From Streptomyces sp. CA-210063 (GTDB taxonomy: Bacteria > Actinomycetota > Actinomycetes > Streptomycetales > Streptomycetaceae), in assembly GCF_024612015.1 (NCBI RefSeq), contig NZ_CP102512.1, positions 620,001 through 684,000 on the forward strand: a stretch of 64,000 nt of DNA, written 5' to 3'. This document shows, in pieces, positions 7,301 through 16,065 of this stretch. The notes below the pieces were generated by a model that was given only the letters and a program-made list of their open reading frames with translations, searched no databases and was not told the DNA's origin. The position numbers and the translations under genes were made by a program. Position 1 is the stretch's first letter. Every line of letters starts with the position of its first letter.

Positions 7301-8902
7301 TTGCCCGAGAAGCCCCCGACCTCCGCCCACTCCCCCGCCGCCCCGCCCCCGTCCCTCACGGAGGTCGAGTCGCACGGCGTCGAGCGCATCCCCGACGCGG
7401 ACCGCACCGCGACACCGCTCGACCTGTTCCGGCTGGCGTTCGGCGGTGCGAACACCTTCTCCACCTGTGTGCTGGGCGCCTTCCCGATCCTGTTCGGTCT
7501 CTCCTTCTGGCAGGGGCTCGCGGCCACCCTCCTCGGGGTCGTCGCCGGCGCGCTGATCCTGTGCCCGATGGCGGTGTTCGGCCCGGTCAACGGCACCAAC
7601 AACGCCGTCTCCTCGTCCGCGCACCTGGGCGTCCACGGCCGTGTGGTCGGCTCCTTCCTCTCCCTGCTGACGGCCGTCGCGTTCTTCTCCCTCTCGGTGT
7701 GGAGCTCCGGCGACGCCCTGGTCGGCGGCGCGCACCGGCTCTTCGGCCTGGAGCGCTCGACACCGTCGTACGTCGTCGCGTACGCCCTCTTCGCGGTGCT
7801 CGTCCTCGCGGTGTGCGTGTACGGGTTCCGGTTCATGCTCTTCGTCAACAAGGTCGCGGTGACCTCGGCGAGCCTGCTGTTCCTGCTCGGCGCGATCGCC
7901 TTCGCCGGTGACTTCGACCCGTCGTACGCGGGTGTCTTCACGGACTCGGCGGACGCGGCGACCCGGTCGCTGTTCTGGCCGTCCTTCATCGGCGCGGCGC
8001 TGATCGTGCTGTCCAACCCGGTGTCGTTCGGCGCGTTCCTCGGCGACTGGTCGCGCTACATCCCGGCGAGCACCCCGCGCCGCAAGGTCATCGGGGCCGC
8101 GTTCCTCTCCCAGATCGCGACACTGCTGCCGTTCCTCTTCGGCCTGTCCACGGCGAGCATCATCGCGGCGAAGGCCCCTCAGTACGTCGATCCGGCGGCC
8201 CCCGACTTCGTGGGCGGACTGCTGGCGATCTCACCGAGTTGGTTCTTCCTGCCGATGTGTCTGCTCGCCCTGATCGGCGGCCTGTCGACGGGTACGACCT
8301 CGCTGTACGGCACGGGCCTGGACTTCTCGTCCGTCTTCCCCCGGCTGTCGCGTGTCCAGGCGACGGTGCTGGTCGGCCTGCTGTCCATCGCGTTCATCTT
8401 CGTCGGCCGCTTCGGCCTCGATCTCGTCCGGTCCATCTCCACCTTCGCCACGATGATCATCACCTGCACCACCCCGTGGATGGTCGTGATGATCCTGGGT
8501 TTCTGGACCCGGCGCGGCTGGTACGACCCCGAGGCCCTCCAGGTCTTCAACCGCCGTCAGCGAGGCGGTCGTTACTGGTTCGCCCATGGCTGGAACTGGC
8601 GCGGCATGACCGCGTGGTGGGTCTCGGCGGTGCTCGGTGTGCTGTTCACCAACATCCCGGGCCAGTTCGTCGGCCCGCTCGGTGATCTCGCGGGCGGCGT
8701 CGACATCAGCCTCCCGCTGTCGCTGGTCGTGTCGGCGGTCCTGTTCCTCACCCTGCTCCGCCTGTTCCCCGAACCCCGCGCGGTGTACGGCCCCGAAGGC
8801 GCCCGCCTGGCCCGCACGGCCGACGTGCCGGTACCGCCGATCACGGGCCCCGCGGCACCGACGGACACGACGTCACCGGCACTCGCCACCGAGAGGAGCT
8901 GA
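7301..8902 (+). CDS. NCS1 family cytosine/purine permease
   Basis: Integral membrane importer of nucleobases or related compounds, about 533 residues with roughly twelve hydrophobic segments. Family marks are the early FGGANTFSTCVLGAFPILFGLSF segment region (TM1, given here as FGGANTF and PILFGLSF), GPVNGTNNAVSSSAHLGVHG, SNPVSFGAFLGDWSRYIP and the later GLSTGTTSLYGTGLDF. I chose TTG 7301, placed 6 bp after GGAG; an upstream frame to 7199 reads through low-complexity Pro/His sequence and is unlikely. The hydroxy-acid oxidase gene follows on the same strand 120 bp later, but a functional link is not established. Confidence 0.87.
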   Translation: MPEKPPTSAHSPAAPPPSLTEVESHGVERIPDADRTATPLDLFRLAFGGANTFSTCVLGAFPILFGLSFWQGLAATLLGVVAGALILCPMAVFGPVNGTNNAVSSSAHLGVHGRVVGSFLSLLTAVAFFSLSVWSSGDALVGGAHRLFGLERSTPSYVVAYALFAVLVLAVCVYGFRFMLFVNKVAVTSASLLFLLGAIAFAGDFDPSYAGVFTDSADAATRSLFWPSFIGAALIVLSNPVSFGAFLGDWSRYIPASTPRRKVIGAAFLSQIATLLPFLFGLSTASIIAAKAPQYVDPAAPDFVGGLLAISPSWFFLPMCLLALIGGLSTGTTSLYGTGLDFSSVFPRLSRVQATVLVGLLSIAFIFVGRFGLDLVRSISTFATMIITCTTPWMVVMILGFWTRRGWYDPEALQVFNRRQRGGRYWFAHGWNWRGMTAWWVSAVLGVLFTNIPGQFVGPLGDLAGGVDISLPLSLVVSAVLFLTLLRLFPEPRAVYGPEGARLARTADVPVPPITGPAAPTDTTSPALATERS

Positions 8903-9022
8903 GAGCGGAGTTGAACCGCCGCGTTCCGGCCATGTGTGTATGACGGTGGACGCCGTCCGCCCGGCTCGCCAGGATCATCGGCGACACAGGGTGTTCTCGA
9001 CGGCGAGGGGCGGGTCGGACGG

Positions 9023-10180
9023 ATGGCGAAGCACTGGGCGGACTTCCAGTACGAGATCTACCTGGGCGGGATGGCGGGGGCCGTGCCACGGCTGCCCACC
9101 GATCTGACCCGGCTGGAGGAACTGGCCGAGCATCGGCTCGGCGCCGGGCCGGTCGGTTATGTGGCGGGCGGCGCGGGCGACGGCAGCACCGCCCGTGCCA
9201 ACCGGGCGGCCCTGGAGCGGCACCGGATCGTGCCGCGGCTGCTGCGGGACGTGAGTGAACGGGACCTGTCCGTCGAGGTGTTGGGCCGTGCGCTGCCCGC
9301 GCCGCTGGCGCTCGCTCCGGTGGGCGTGCTGTCGATCGTGCACCCGGAGGCGGAGTCCGCGGCCGCGCGGGCCGCCGCCGCGCAGGGCGTGCCGTACATC
9401 CTGTCCTCGGCGTCCAGCACGCCCATGGAGCGGGTCGCGGAGGTGCTGGGCGACGCGGAGCGCTGGTTCCAGCTGTACTGGGCGAAGGACCGCGAGGTCA
9501 CCCGGAGCTTCCTGGAGCGGGCCAAGGCCTCGGGGTACTCCGTGCTCGTCGTCACCCTCGACACCCCGTTGCTCAGCTGGCGGCCCCGCGACCTGGATCG
9601 GGCGTATCTGCCGTTCCTGCACGGCGTCGGCACCGCCAACTACTTCTCCGACCCGGCGTTCCAGGCCGGCCTCGCCAAGCCGGTCCACGAGGATCCGAAC
9701 GCGGCCGTGCTGCACTTCGCGGGCATGTTCGGGGACCCCGGCAAGACGTGGCCCGATCTGGCGTTCCTGCGCGAGCACTGGGACGGGCCGATCGTCCTCA
9801 AGGGTGTCCTCCACCCCGACGACGCCCGGCTCGCCGCGGACGCCGGTATGGACGGTGTGGTCGTGTCCAACCACGGCGGCCGGCAGGTGGCCGGCGGCAT
9901 CGGGGCCGCCGACGCCCTGCCGCGGGTCGCCCGGGCGGTGGGCGACCGCCTGACCGTCCTCTTCGACAGTGGTGTCCGCACCGGCGCCGACATCTTCAAG
10001 GCCCTGGCCCTGGGCGCCCGCGCGGTCCTCGTCGGCCGCCCGTACGCCTACGGCCTCGCCCTGGACGGTCAGGCGGGCGTGGACCACGTCATCCGCTGCC
10101 TACTCGCCGACCTCGACCTCACCCTCGCCCTCACCGGCCACCGCGTCCCCACGACGGTCGGCCCGGACAGCCTGGCGTAG
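9023..10180 (+). CDS. FMN-dependent alpha-hydroxy-acid oxidizing protein (lactate 2-monooxygenase-like)
   Basis: Flavoenzyme of 385 residues that oxidises a 2-hydroxy acid such as lactate, glycolate or mandelate; TIM-barrel fold, cytoplasmic. The catalytic block VSNHGGRQ places the base His at residue 284 and the substrate-binding Arg at 287. Lys260 in IVLKGV contacts FMN, and DSGVRTGADIFKALALGA with VGRPYAYGL is the phosphate-binding region. The N-terminal part (FQYEIYLGGMAG, VAGGAGDGSTARANRAAL) resembles the lactate 2-monooxygenase subgroup. The start at ATG 9023 follows a purine-rich stretch; an earlier in-frame start at 8936 would add a basic, unrelated extension. A long hairpin terminator follows. 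Confidence 0.88.
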   Translation: MAKHWADFQYEIYLGGMAGAVPRLPTDLTRLEELAEHRLGAGPVGYVAGGAGDGSTARANRAALERHRIVPRLLRDVSERDLSVEVLGRALPAPLALAPVGVLSIVHPEAESAAARAAAAQGVPYILSSASSTPMERVAEVLGDAERWFQLYWAKDREVTRSFLERAKASGYSVLVVTLDTPLLSWRPRDLDRAYLPFLHGVGTANYFSDPAFQAGLAKPVHEDPNAAVLHFAGMFGDPGKTWPDLAFLREHWDGPIVLKGVLHPDDARLAADAGMDGVVVSNHGGRQVAGGIGAADALPRVARAVGDRLTVLFDSGVRTGADIFKALALGARAVLVGRPYAYGLALDGQAGVDHVIRCLLADLDLTLALTGHRVPTTVGPDSLA

Positions 10181-10235
10181 TGGGGTAGGGGTGTCTGAGG
10201 TGCGTGGATGCGTGCGGGCGGTTGGGGGCTGGTCA

Positions 10236-10303
10236 CGCAGTTCCCCGCGCCCCTTGACGGCATGGGTCACGCCCGGGGCTTTTAAGGGGCGCGGGGAACT
10301 GCG
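10236..10303. terminator. Bidirectional long hairpin (common Streptomyces CGCAGTTCCCCGCGCCCC repeat)
   Basis: A 20-bp perfect stem, CGCAGTTCCCCGCGCCCCTT at 10236-10255 pairing with its complement at 10284-10303, encloses a 28-nt loop. It lies between two convergent genes, so it likely ends transcripts from both. The same stem sequence recurs as a single arm at 50776-50795. This motif is very widespread between Streptomyces genes. Confidence 0.85.
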
Positions 10304-10442
10304 CGAGCAACCACACACCACCCGCACCCGCCGACGAATCCCCACCCCCGAGCTCTCCCGCGTACGGGGTCGAAGGGGCGGCAGCCCCTGGGGATGGGAC
10401 GGGTAGGGGCGGCGGGGGCGAAGAACGCTTCCAGGTGACCGC

Positions 10443-12272
10443 CTACAGGCCCAGCCCCGGAAGAAGGTCCGGCACTTGAAGCGACGTCAGGGGCAGCAGG
10501 GACCCGGAATCGGTCTCGGACTCGGGCTCCGTCGTCGCGCCGTCGCCGATCGACAGGATCGAGCCGCCCTGCCCGGCCTCCGGGGAGGCACTCGGCTCCG
10601 GGGAGTCGGACTTCTTCTCTCCCGGCGTCGGAGAGGCATCGTCCGGTTCCTCGGAGACCGTCTCCGTCTCGGGCGTGGGCGCCTCGGAACCGGAGACGGA
10701 GAGCGACTCGGGGCTGGCGGTCACCCCGTCGGTGAGCCAGCGCTGCGTGTCGGAGTTGTCGCGGACCTTGACCACGATGTCGGCCTTGGGATCCGTGGTG
10801 GTGGGCGCGACGGCGAGCCCCTCCCCCCACCGGGGCAGCAACTCGCCCCGCGCGGTGAAGTCGTAGCGCACATCGTCGCCCCGCTCGGAGTCCTCGTCGG
10901 CGCACATGCCGAGGACGACGACACCGGCGTCGACCTGGGAGTCCAGGCACAGCTCGGGGTCGGCGACACTGCGCAGCAGCCCGTCCTCCTCGTACGACCA
11001 CTTCTGGGTCCAGCCGGAGTCGCACACCGCGAGCTCGGTCGAGGCGCCCTTCTCGGCCTCGCCGCCCTGGATGTCGAGGCACAGGTCGGCGGCCTGGTTG
11101 CGCAGCCGGGTCGTCTGGGGTGCCGTGGGCCGCCCGGCGCTGGTGGGCGGAGTCGGCGAGGCGGTGTCTCCGGTGCTCTGGTCGCCGGTGTCCGGCGCCG
11201 TGGCGACGCCCCCGCCGGCGCTGGTGGAGGCGGCGGGATCGGCACCGCTGCCGCTGTCCGACAGCAACGCGGCGCCCAGGACGGCCGCGAGCAGCGCTCC
11301 GGAGGACACGCCGACGGTGAGCAGGGCTCTGGGATTGCGCGCTCCGGACGTGATCCGGCGGCGCTGCGCGGGGATCTGGGAGAGCAGGCGGTGCCGGCCG
11401 CCGCTCCCCGGGCGTCTTGAGTTCCCCTTCTGCGGCATCCGGCCGGGCCGGGAGTCGAGATAGCGCCGGGCGCCCCAGCCGAGTACGGCTTCGGCGATGA
11501 CCCCGCCGAGCCCGCCCTCGAAATGACTGAGTTGTTCCGCGGCGTAACGGCAGTAGCGGCACTCCAGCAGATGCTGCTGCACATCCGGCAGCAGGGCGCC
11601 GCCGCGGCGAATCGGCACGTCCAGCAGCCGGTTGTAGAAGCGGCAATCCTTGGACGGCGCGAGTTCCCGATGGGCGCGGACGCAACCCTCACGGAATTTG
11701 TCGCGTGCCTGTTCCAGGGTGGCCGCCGCGCTGTCGACGTCCAGCCCCAGCAGACCAGTGGGTATGGTTATCATTTCGCCCTCGACTTCGGTGTGCCACA
11801 GCAGGCACTGGGCGACCGCGGGGAGGGCCTGGAAAGAGCGCTCGATGAGCTTGCGATTTTCGGGCGTCATGGACTTCGCCGCCCGCATACCGCGCCCGCC
11901 GGCGGGTTTGCGCAGGTCCGGCAGCACACCGGACACGCCCCCTTCCTCGGACCATTCCTTGACGGTGTCACGCGCGGCCACCAGCAGTCGGGGCCGCAGG
12001 GCGACGCCCGACTCGCCCCTCATCAGCCCGTCGAGCACCCGATGGAAGGCGGTCGCGGTCACCATCGAGGCGACAGCGGACCCGGAGGCGAGGCAGATGA
12101 CCGCGTAGTCGTACGTCGACTGCCAGTGCCGCGCCATCAACAGCGCGACGGGATCACCGGTGCCGCCTTCCGGCCAGCCTCTGAGCCGGGCGGCGAGAGT
12201 CTCGTCGGACTCTCCGGGAACCGGCCCGGGAGCGGGCGCGTAAGTGGGGCGGGGAGGGTGGGGGGTGTGCAC
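10443..12272 (-). CDS. ECF sigma-like / zinc-finger / membrane / ricin B-lectin fusion protein
   Basis: A 609-residue multi-domain protein. Residues about 20-190 look like an ECF sigma factor: a region-2-like LLMARHWQSTYDYA and a region-4-like segment containing FQALPAVAQCLLWHTEVEGE. Then a zinc-binding anti-sigma-like motif HLLECRYC (His-x3-Cys-x2-Cys) near residue 230. A single hydrophobic segment (LLTVGVSSGALLAAVLGAAL) follows, then a Ser/Thr/Pro linker and a ricin-type lectin part with repeated CLD-x-Q motifs (LCLDIQG, LCLDSQ) and QKW/QRW. The topology suggests an inside sigma/zinc-finger part joined to an outside lectin part. GTG 12272 has GGAAGGA upstream; the open frame further 5' is not credible. 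Whether it still acts as a sigma factor is unknown. Confidence 0.75.
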   Translation of the reverse strand: MHTPHPPRPTYAPAPGPVPGESDETLAARLRGWPEGGTGDPVALLMARHWQSTYDYAVICLASGSAVASMVTATAFHRVLDGLMRGESGVALRPRLLVAARDTVKEWSEEGGVSGVLPDLRKPAGGRGMRAAKSMTPENRKLIERSFQALPAVAQCLLWHTEVEGEMITIPTGLLGLDVDSAAATLEQARDKFREGCVRAHRELAPSKDCRFYNRLLDVPIRRGGALLPDVQQHLLECRYCRYAAEQLSHFEGGLGGVIAEAVLGWGARRYLDSRPGRMPQKGNSRRPGSGGRHRLLSQIPAQRRRITSGARNPRALLTVGVSSGALLAAVLGAALLSDSGSGADPAASTSAGGGVATAPDTGDQSTGDTASPTPPTSAGRPTAPQTTRLRNQAADLCLDIQGGEAEKGASTELAVCDSGWTQKWSYEEDGLLRSVADPELCLDSQVDAGVVVLGMCADEDSERGDDVRYDFTARGELLPRWGEGLAVAPTTTDPKADIVVKVRDNSDTQRWLTDGVTASPESLSVSGSEAPTPETETVSEEPDDASPTPGEKKSDSPEPSASPEAGQGGSILSIGDGATTEPESETDSGSLLPLTSLQVPDLLPGLGL

Positions 12273-12557
12273 AGAGCGGGTTCCTTCCAAGGCGCAAGAT
12301 GGCACACGGAGTTGTGACCGCCTAAAAGGGCCCTGGATTGGTGCGTACCTTTTTGGCGGGCGCCGGGAAAGCGGCCGGGGACCGAGCCGCACGATGACCG
12401 TCGTCCTTGAGCCTTTTGGGCCCATCGGCGACCAGAAAAAGCCAAGTGGCCTTTTTTGGCCGGGCCATTGCCCATGCGCAGGAAGTTCACCCTTGCACAA
12501 GTTACTCATGGCTAACAAGGCACTTGGGCAACATCCGCATCACTAAAAGCAGGTCAG

Positions 12558-12638
12558 ATGACCGGTACGAATGCTTCCGCTTCGCAGAACGAAGCCTTCC
12601 GGATCTCTGACATTCAAGGTCTCAAGCACCCCGTGTGA
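12558..12638 (+). CDS. Possible small ORF (26 aa), unproven
   Basis: ATG at 12558, preceded by GCAGG 7 bp upstream, opens a frame of 26 codons beginning MTGTNASASQNEAFRISDIQ and ending at TGA 12638. It lies in an otherwise gene-free region and does not follow the high-GC third-position pattern strongly. It might be a short regulatory or structural peptide, or chance. I do not recognise it. Confidence 0.25.
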   Translation: MTGTNASASQNEAFRISDIQGLKHPV

Positions 12639-12755
12639 ACCGTACGCACACCCCGGTGACCCGCGCACGCTGTCGGCACACAGGTGGTTCGTTGTTCACT
12701 GAAATCGGCCAACTCCAAGGCCCCGCGCGGAACGGCGGCTCTCCCGCGCGAAACG

Positions 12756-12794
12756 GGCCGCCGACCTTGTTCCTCCCGCCCTCGGTCGGCGGCC
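12756..12794 (-). terminator. Hairpin terminator after toxin gene
   Basis: Perfect 11-bp stem GGCCGCCGACC (12756-12766) with GGTCGGCGGCC (12784-12794) and a 17-nt loop, downstream of the minus-strand toxin gene. A second hairpin, CCCTCAAC (12809-12816) with GTTGAGGG (12836-12843), lies between it and the gene. Confidence 0.65.
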
Positions 12795-12879
12795 CCGGGG
12801 GGCCGGTTCCCTCAACTCGCCCAGACAGGGAGGCGGTTGAGGGCCGGACCGCTCAGGTCAGGCCGACCGCCCGGGACGT

Positions 12880-13257
12880 TCAGATCTGCCAGGACCGCAG
12901 CCGGTCCGCCGCCCCGTAGACGTCCGTCTTCCCGGAGAGCAGATCGCGCGCGAGGTCCACGAGCGCCCCGTACGGCGGGTCGATGCCGACGCCGCTGACG
13001 AACATGTACGCCACGGCCGTCGCGCAGGCGAAGCGGGCGTTGGCGGCCGGCAGGGGCTTGAGCAGCGCGAGGGTGTGCAGCAGCGCGGCGGCCCGCCAGG
13101 CCGGGTCGGAGTCCACGCCGAGGCGCGGCGGGTCGACGCGGTGCCGGGCCACGGCGGCGACGAGGGCGGAGAAGTCGTTGATGGTGGGCTGCTCGGGCAT
13201 GACCTCTTCGTGGCGCTGGAGCAGCCAGGGCACGTCGATATGGATGACGGAAGCCAT
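12880..13257 (-). CDS. Fic/Doc-like toxin component with degenerate active-site motif
   Basis: A 125-residue all-helical protein resembling the Fic/Doc toxin fold. In active Fic proteins the motif is HPFxxGNxR; here the corresponding segment is KPLPAANARFA (residues 67-77), which keeps Asn73 and Arg75 but replaces the catalytic His by Lys67 and the Phe by Leu69. The helix before it (AWRAAALLHTLALL) and after it (ACATAVAYMFVSG) fit the fold. It sits 3 bp after a ribbon-helix-helix antitoxin gene, the usual order for toxin-antitoxin operons. AMPylation or phosphorylation by the canonical mechanism is doubtful without the His. Comparable divergent Fic-type pairs are known in Streptomyces. Confidence 0.72.
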   Translation of the reverse strand: MASVIHIDVPWLLQRHEEVMPEQPTINDFSALVAAVARHRVDPPRLGVDSDPAWRAAALLHTLALLKPLPAANARFACATAVAYMFVSGVGIDPPYGALVDLARDLLSGKTDVYGAADRLRSWQI

Positions 13258-13260
13258 CGG

Positions 13261-13506
13261 TCAGACGGCCCGTCCTTCCACCTTGGCGGCGGGTTCGTCG
13301 TCCGGGAAGGCGGCGGCGAACTCGTCGGCGTGCGCGGTGAAGAACTCGCGGAAGGCCTCCGCGCCCTCCTTCAGCGCCCGGTGTCGCACGATGTCGGCCG
13401 CGGCCGCCTCGCGCACGAGCGCCTTCATCGACGTACCGCGCTCCTTGGCTATCTGCCGCAGGTCCTCAAGCTCGCGGTCGCTGAACTCCACATTCAGAGC
13501 TGGCAT
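13261..13506 (-). CDS. Ribbon-helix-helix antitoxin
   Basis: An 81-residue DNA-binding antitoxin. The start MPALNVEFSDRELEDLRQIA is a beta strand plus helix, followed by a turn and helix (RGTSMKALVREAAAADIV), which is the ribbon-helix-helix pattern. The C-terminal half (EAFREFFTAHADEFAAAFPDD) is acidic and probably wraps the toxin. It precedes the Fic-like toxin by 3 bp. Autoregulation is likely, since inverted repeats lie directly upstream of its start. Confidence 0.8.
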   Translation of the reverse strand: MPALNVEFSDRELEDLRQIAKERGTSMKALVREAAAADIVRHRALKEGAEAFREFFTAHADEFAAAFPDDEPAAKVEGRAV

Positions 13507-13515
13507 GCACCAACG

Positions 13516-13537
13516 GTACCGCGCGGGTACTTACCCG
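13516..13537. promoter_or_regulatory. Overlapping inverted repeats upstream of toxin-antitoxin operon
   Basis: GTACC-GCGCG-GGTAC (13516-13530) overlaps CGGGTA-CT-TACCCG (13524-13537), 10-31 bp before the antitoxin start. Two overlapping dyads of this kind fit cooperative binding by a ribbon-helix-helix antitoxin, as known for such operons; binding here is inferred. Confidence 0.5.
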
Positions 13538-13583
13538 TAAATAGTCGCAGGTCAAGTGGTATGGAGTGCGGTACCGAAGCACG

Positions 13584-13613
13584 GCGGCCGACGTCCCGGA
13601 GGACGTCGGCCGC
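13584..13613 (-). terminator. Hairpin terminator after GH9 gene
   Basis: Perfect 13-bp stem GCGGCCGACGTCC (13584-13596) with a CGGA tetraloop and complement at 13601-13613, placed 20 bp downstream of the minus-strand GH9 stop and upstream of the toxin-antitoxin promoter. Confidence 0.75.
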
Positions 13614-13632
13614 ACAGGGGCACGGGAAGAAC

Positions 13633-15876
13633 TCAGGTCTGGTCCGCCACGAACGACGCCATGCGCGCCAGCGCCGCGTTCCAGTTGATCGTGTGTTCGT
13701 TGGTGGACCAGGACTGGATGTCGTCGATGTAGCAGAACTGGCCGACGCAGCCCTGGAGTTTGCCCTGTGCGTAGGGGTCCTGGATGCTCGAGTTCGGGCC
13801 GCCCGCGAGCGTGCCGGCCGGCGGGTTGGGCAGGTCCGGGTCGAGCTGGCGGGCGTACCAGCGGCTGTGCTGGTTGCGGGCGTCGACCTCGCCGTAGCCG
13901 GTGACGTAGGAGATGTTCAGGGCGTTGCGGCCGAAGAGGTAGTCCATGCTCTGCAGCGCGCCCTCGCGGTACTTCGCCGCCCCGCTGATGTCGTAGGCCG
14001 TGGCGATGACGACCGCGTTGTTGAGGATCTGGTGGTTGGAGCCCCAGTCGTAGAGGTTGTTGTCGGGGGCGTACGGCATGCCGTACGGGTGGGCCTTCAG
14101 CGTGGCCAGATAGCGGTCGGCGCCCTTGATCACGGACTGGCGGACCTTGTCACGGCCGGGCAGCTTGTTCGGGACGGTCGCGAGGTCGAGCCGGCCCGCG
14201 GCGGCCGTGCGGGCCCAGTCGAAGCCGATGGGGCCGAAGATGTCGGCGGTGTGCACCGGTGAGGTGAGGACGTACTCCTGGAACGCCTTCTCATCGGTGG
14301 TGAGGTAGAGCTGGGCGGCCGCCCAGTAGAAGTCGTCGGTGACGTTGTTGTCGGCGTAGGCGCCGCCGCCGATGCCGTCGCTCTCGGAGGCGTGGACGGC
14401 CGGGTGTTCCCGGGCGGCCGCCCAGGCCGTGCGGGCCGCGTCGAGCGCCTTCGCCGCGAAGGCGGGGTCGTACGGGCGGTAGAGCCGGGCCGCCTGTGCG
14501 GCGGTGGCGGCCAGGTTCAGGGTGGCCGCGGTGCTCGGCGGGTGCAGTTCGCGCTTCTGCGGGTCGTCGGCGGGCATCAGGGGCAGGCCGGTCCACTGCT
14601 CGTCGTGGATCTTGTGGTGGGCCATGCCGGCGAGCGGCTGCCCCTTCGGCACCTGCATCTTCAGCATGAAGTCCAGCTGCCAGCGGACCTCGTCCAGCAG
14701 GTCCGGCACCTTGTTGCCGCTCTCCGGGATGTCGAGCGAGCCGTCCCCGAGCTTGTCGACCTGCCCGGTGCGGGCGTGCAGGGCGCGCTCGTAGGTGCTC
14801 AGCACCTCCCAGGTGGAGATGCCGCCGTTGACGACGTACTTGCCGTGGTCACCGGCGTCGTACCAGCCGCCGGTCACGTCGAGGGTGTAGTCGCAGACGC
14901 CGGGCTGGCAGGGCACGTTCCCGTCGCCCTGGTTGGGTGCCACGTCGACATGGCCGGCGGCGCGGCCGTAGCCGGGGCGCAGGTCGTCGCTGATCGGGAT
15001 GCCGCTGCGCTGGGTGTAGTAGTACTTCAGCGACTCGAGCCGCAGGCGTTCGTAGGCGGCCGGGTCGATGTCGAACGGGCGGCTGGTCTCGCCGTCGACG
15101 ACCAGGGTGAAGCCGGTGCCGCGCTTGCGGTACGAGCCGAAGTCGAGGGAGTGGACGTTCTGCCCGGAGGAGGCGTCGAGGCCGCGCGGGGTGGTCCGGC
15201 CGTGGGCGACCACGGCGCCCGTGGCGTTCTTCAGCTGCCAGGGGAGCTTCGCCGTGGCGTCGGTGACCAGGGTGGCGTTCTTCGGCCCGGCGGGCAGATA
15301 GGCGACCTGGTTGACGCGCACCCGGGGCCCGGTGTCGGGCTCGTACACCTCCGGCGGCACTCCGCCGAGCAGCGACACGTCGTCCATGCAGAAGGTGAAC
15401 GGGTCGCCGTTGCCGCCGAGTTGGAAGCCGACCTGGCCCTGCGCGGTGTCGACGGGCGAGGTGAAGGTGTACGAGTACGAGTCGCCCGAGACGTTCAGCT
15501 GCGGGCTCACCTCGAAGTAGGTGTCGTACGGCGCCGCCGACAGGCCGACGATCGCCCGCAGGATGTTCCCCTGGGGCGTGCCGGACGCGGAGAAGCTGAA
15601 CCGGTACGACTCGCCCTTGACGAGGGTGATGTCGTTCTGGCCGACGGCGGCGTCCCAGCGGTTGGTGGTGCCGCCGGGGATGTCGGCGCAGAGGCGGCCG
15701 TCGGTGAGGGCCGCGCTGACGTTGGCGGTCGTCCACCAGGGGGCGGTGGTGGTGTCGAAGGTGCCGTTCTTGACCTGTTCGACCTCCTCGGCCTGGGCCG
15801 ACCCGGCGGGCAGCGCGGTGAGCGCCGCCGCGAGGAGGGCCGTAAGGGCGAGCAGGGTCGTTTTGCGTCGTTTCAC
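13633..15876 (-). CDS. Secreted GH9 glycoside hydrolase (endoglucanase/cellulase) with N-terminal carbohydrate-binding domain
   Basis: Secreted beta-glucanase of 747 residues acting on cellulose or related beta-1,4-glucans. Signal peptide 1-29 (cleavage near AQA). Residues about 35-170 form a CBM4/9-type beta-sandwich ([12 protein letters not shown] at its start, [11 protein letters not shown] at its end), residues 183-270 the Ig-like CelD_N domain ([10 protein letters not shown]), and 275-740 the GH9 barrel. Catalytic motifs: [13 protein letters not shown] with Asp340 and Asp343, and [12 protein letters not shown] with the acid Glu727. All expected residues are present. A perfect CebR box lies 76 bp upstream, so cellobiose-responsive repression is likely. 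Confidence 0.93.
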   Translation of the reverse strand: MKRRKTTLLALTALLAAALTALPAGSAQAEEVEQVKNGTFDTTTAPWWTTANVSAALTDGRLCADIPGGTTNRWDAAVGQNDITLVKGESYRFSFSASGTPQGNILRAIVGLSAAPYDTYFEVSPQLNVSGDSYSYTFTSPVDTAQGQVGFQLGGNGDPFTFCMDDVSLLGGVPPEVYEPDTGPRVRVNQVAYLPAGPKNATLVTDATAKLPWQLKNATGAVVAHGRTTPRGLDASSGQNVHSLDFGSYRKRGTGFTLVVDGETSRPFDIDPAAYERLRLESLKYYYTQRSGIPISDDLRPGYGRAAGHVDVAPNQGDGNVPCQPGVCDYTLDVTGGWYDAGDHGKYVVNGGISTWEVLSTYERALHARTGQVDKLGDGSLDIPESGNKVPDLLDEVRWQLDFMLKMQVPKGQPLAGMAHHKIHDEQWTGLPLMPADDPQKRELHPPSTAATLNLAATAAQAARLYRPYDPAFAAKALDAARTAWAAAREHPAVHASESDGIGGGAYADNNVTDDFYWAAAQLYLTTDEKAFQEYVLTSPVHTADIFGPIGFDWARTAAAGRLDLATVPNKLPGRDKVRQSVIKGADRYLATLKAHPYGMPYAPDNNLYDWGSNHQILNNAVVIATAYDISGAAKYREGALQSMDYLFGRNALNISYVTGYGEVDARNQHSRWYARQLDPDLPNPPAGTLAGGPNSSIQDPYAQGKLQGCVGQFCYIDDIQSWSTNEHTINWNAALARMASFVADQT

Positions 15877-15951
15877 GTCTGGGCTCCTCGGGGGAGGTGG
15901 GGACGCACAGCGGTGACGGGTCGTGGCACAGGGCGCGTGTGACGGATGACG

Positions 15952-15965
15952 TGGGAGCGCTCCCA
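15952..15965. promoter_or_regulatory. CebR operator (TGGGAGCGCTCCCA)
   Basis: Perfect 14-bp palindrome identical to the consensus bound by the LacI-family cellobiose/cellotriose repressor CebR in Streptomyces. On the minus strand a -35-like TTGACG at 16010-16005 precedes it, and the box sits 76-89 bp upstream of the GH9 start, consistent with a repressor roadblock. The cebR gene is not in this window. Confidence 0.85.
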
Positions 15966-16011
15966 GATGTCGACGTTGGCCATGCTGTTAGAGAGATGAC
16001 AGCCCGTCAAC

Positions 16012-16043
16012 GGTCCGGACGGGACTGGTTTCGCGTCCGGACC
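16012..16043 (-). terminator. Hairpin downstream of GH2 gene
   Basis: GGTCCGGAC (16012-16020) pairs with GTCCGGACC (16035-16043) across a 14-nt loop, 23 bp after the stop of the minus-strand GH2 gene. Its complement is the region just upstream of the GH9 promoter, so it may insulate the two genes. Confidence 0.55.
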
Positions 16044-16065
16044 GAAGTGGCGTCTCCACACGCGG

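Larger units (their letters stand above)
12273..12879. other. 607-bp intergenic region between fusion gene and toxin-antitoxin genes
   Basis: Holds the presumed promoter of the minus-strand fusion gene, a possible 26-codon plus-strand ORF (12558-12638), and two strong hairpins at 12756-12794 and 12809-12843 that probably terminate the toxin-antitoxin transcript. An AT-richer stretch at 12320-12560 includes TGGCC-TTTTTT-GGCCG (about 12448-12463). No other gene is visible. Confidence 0.5.
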
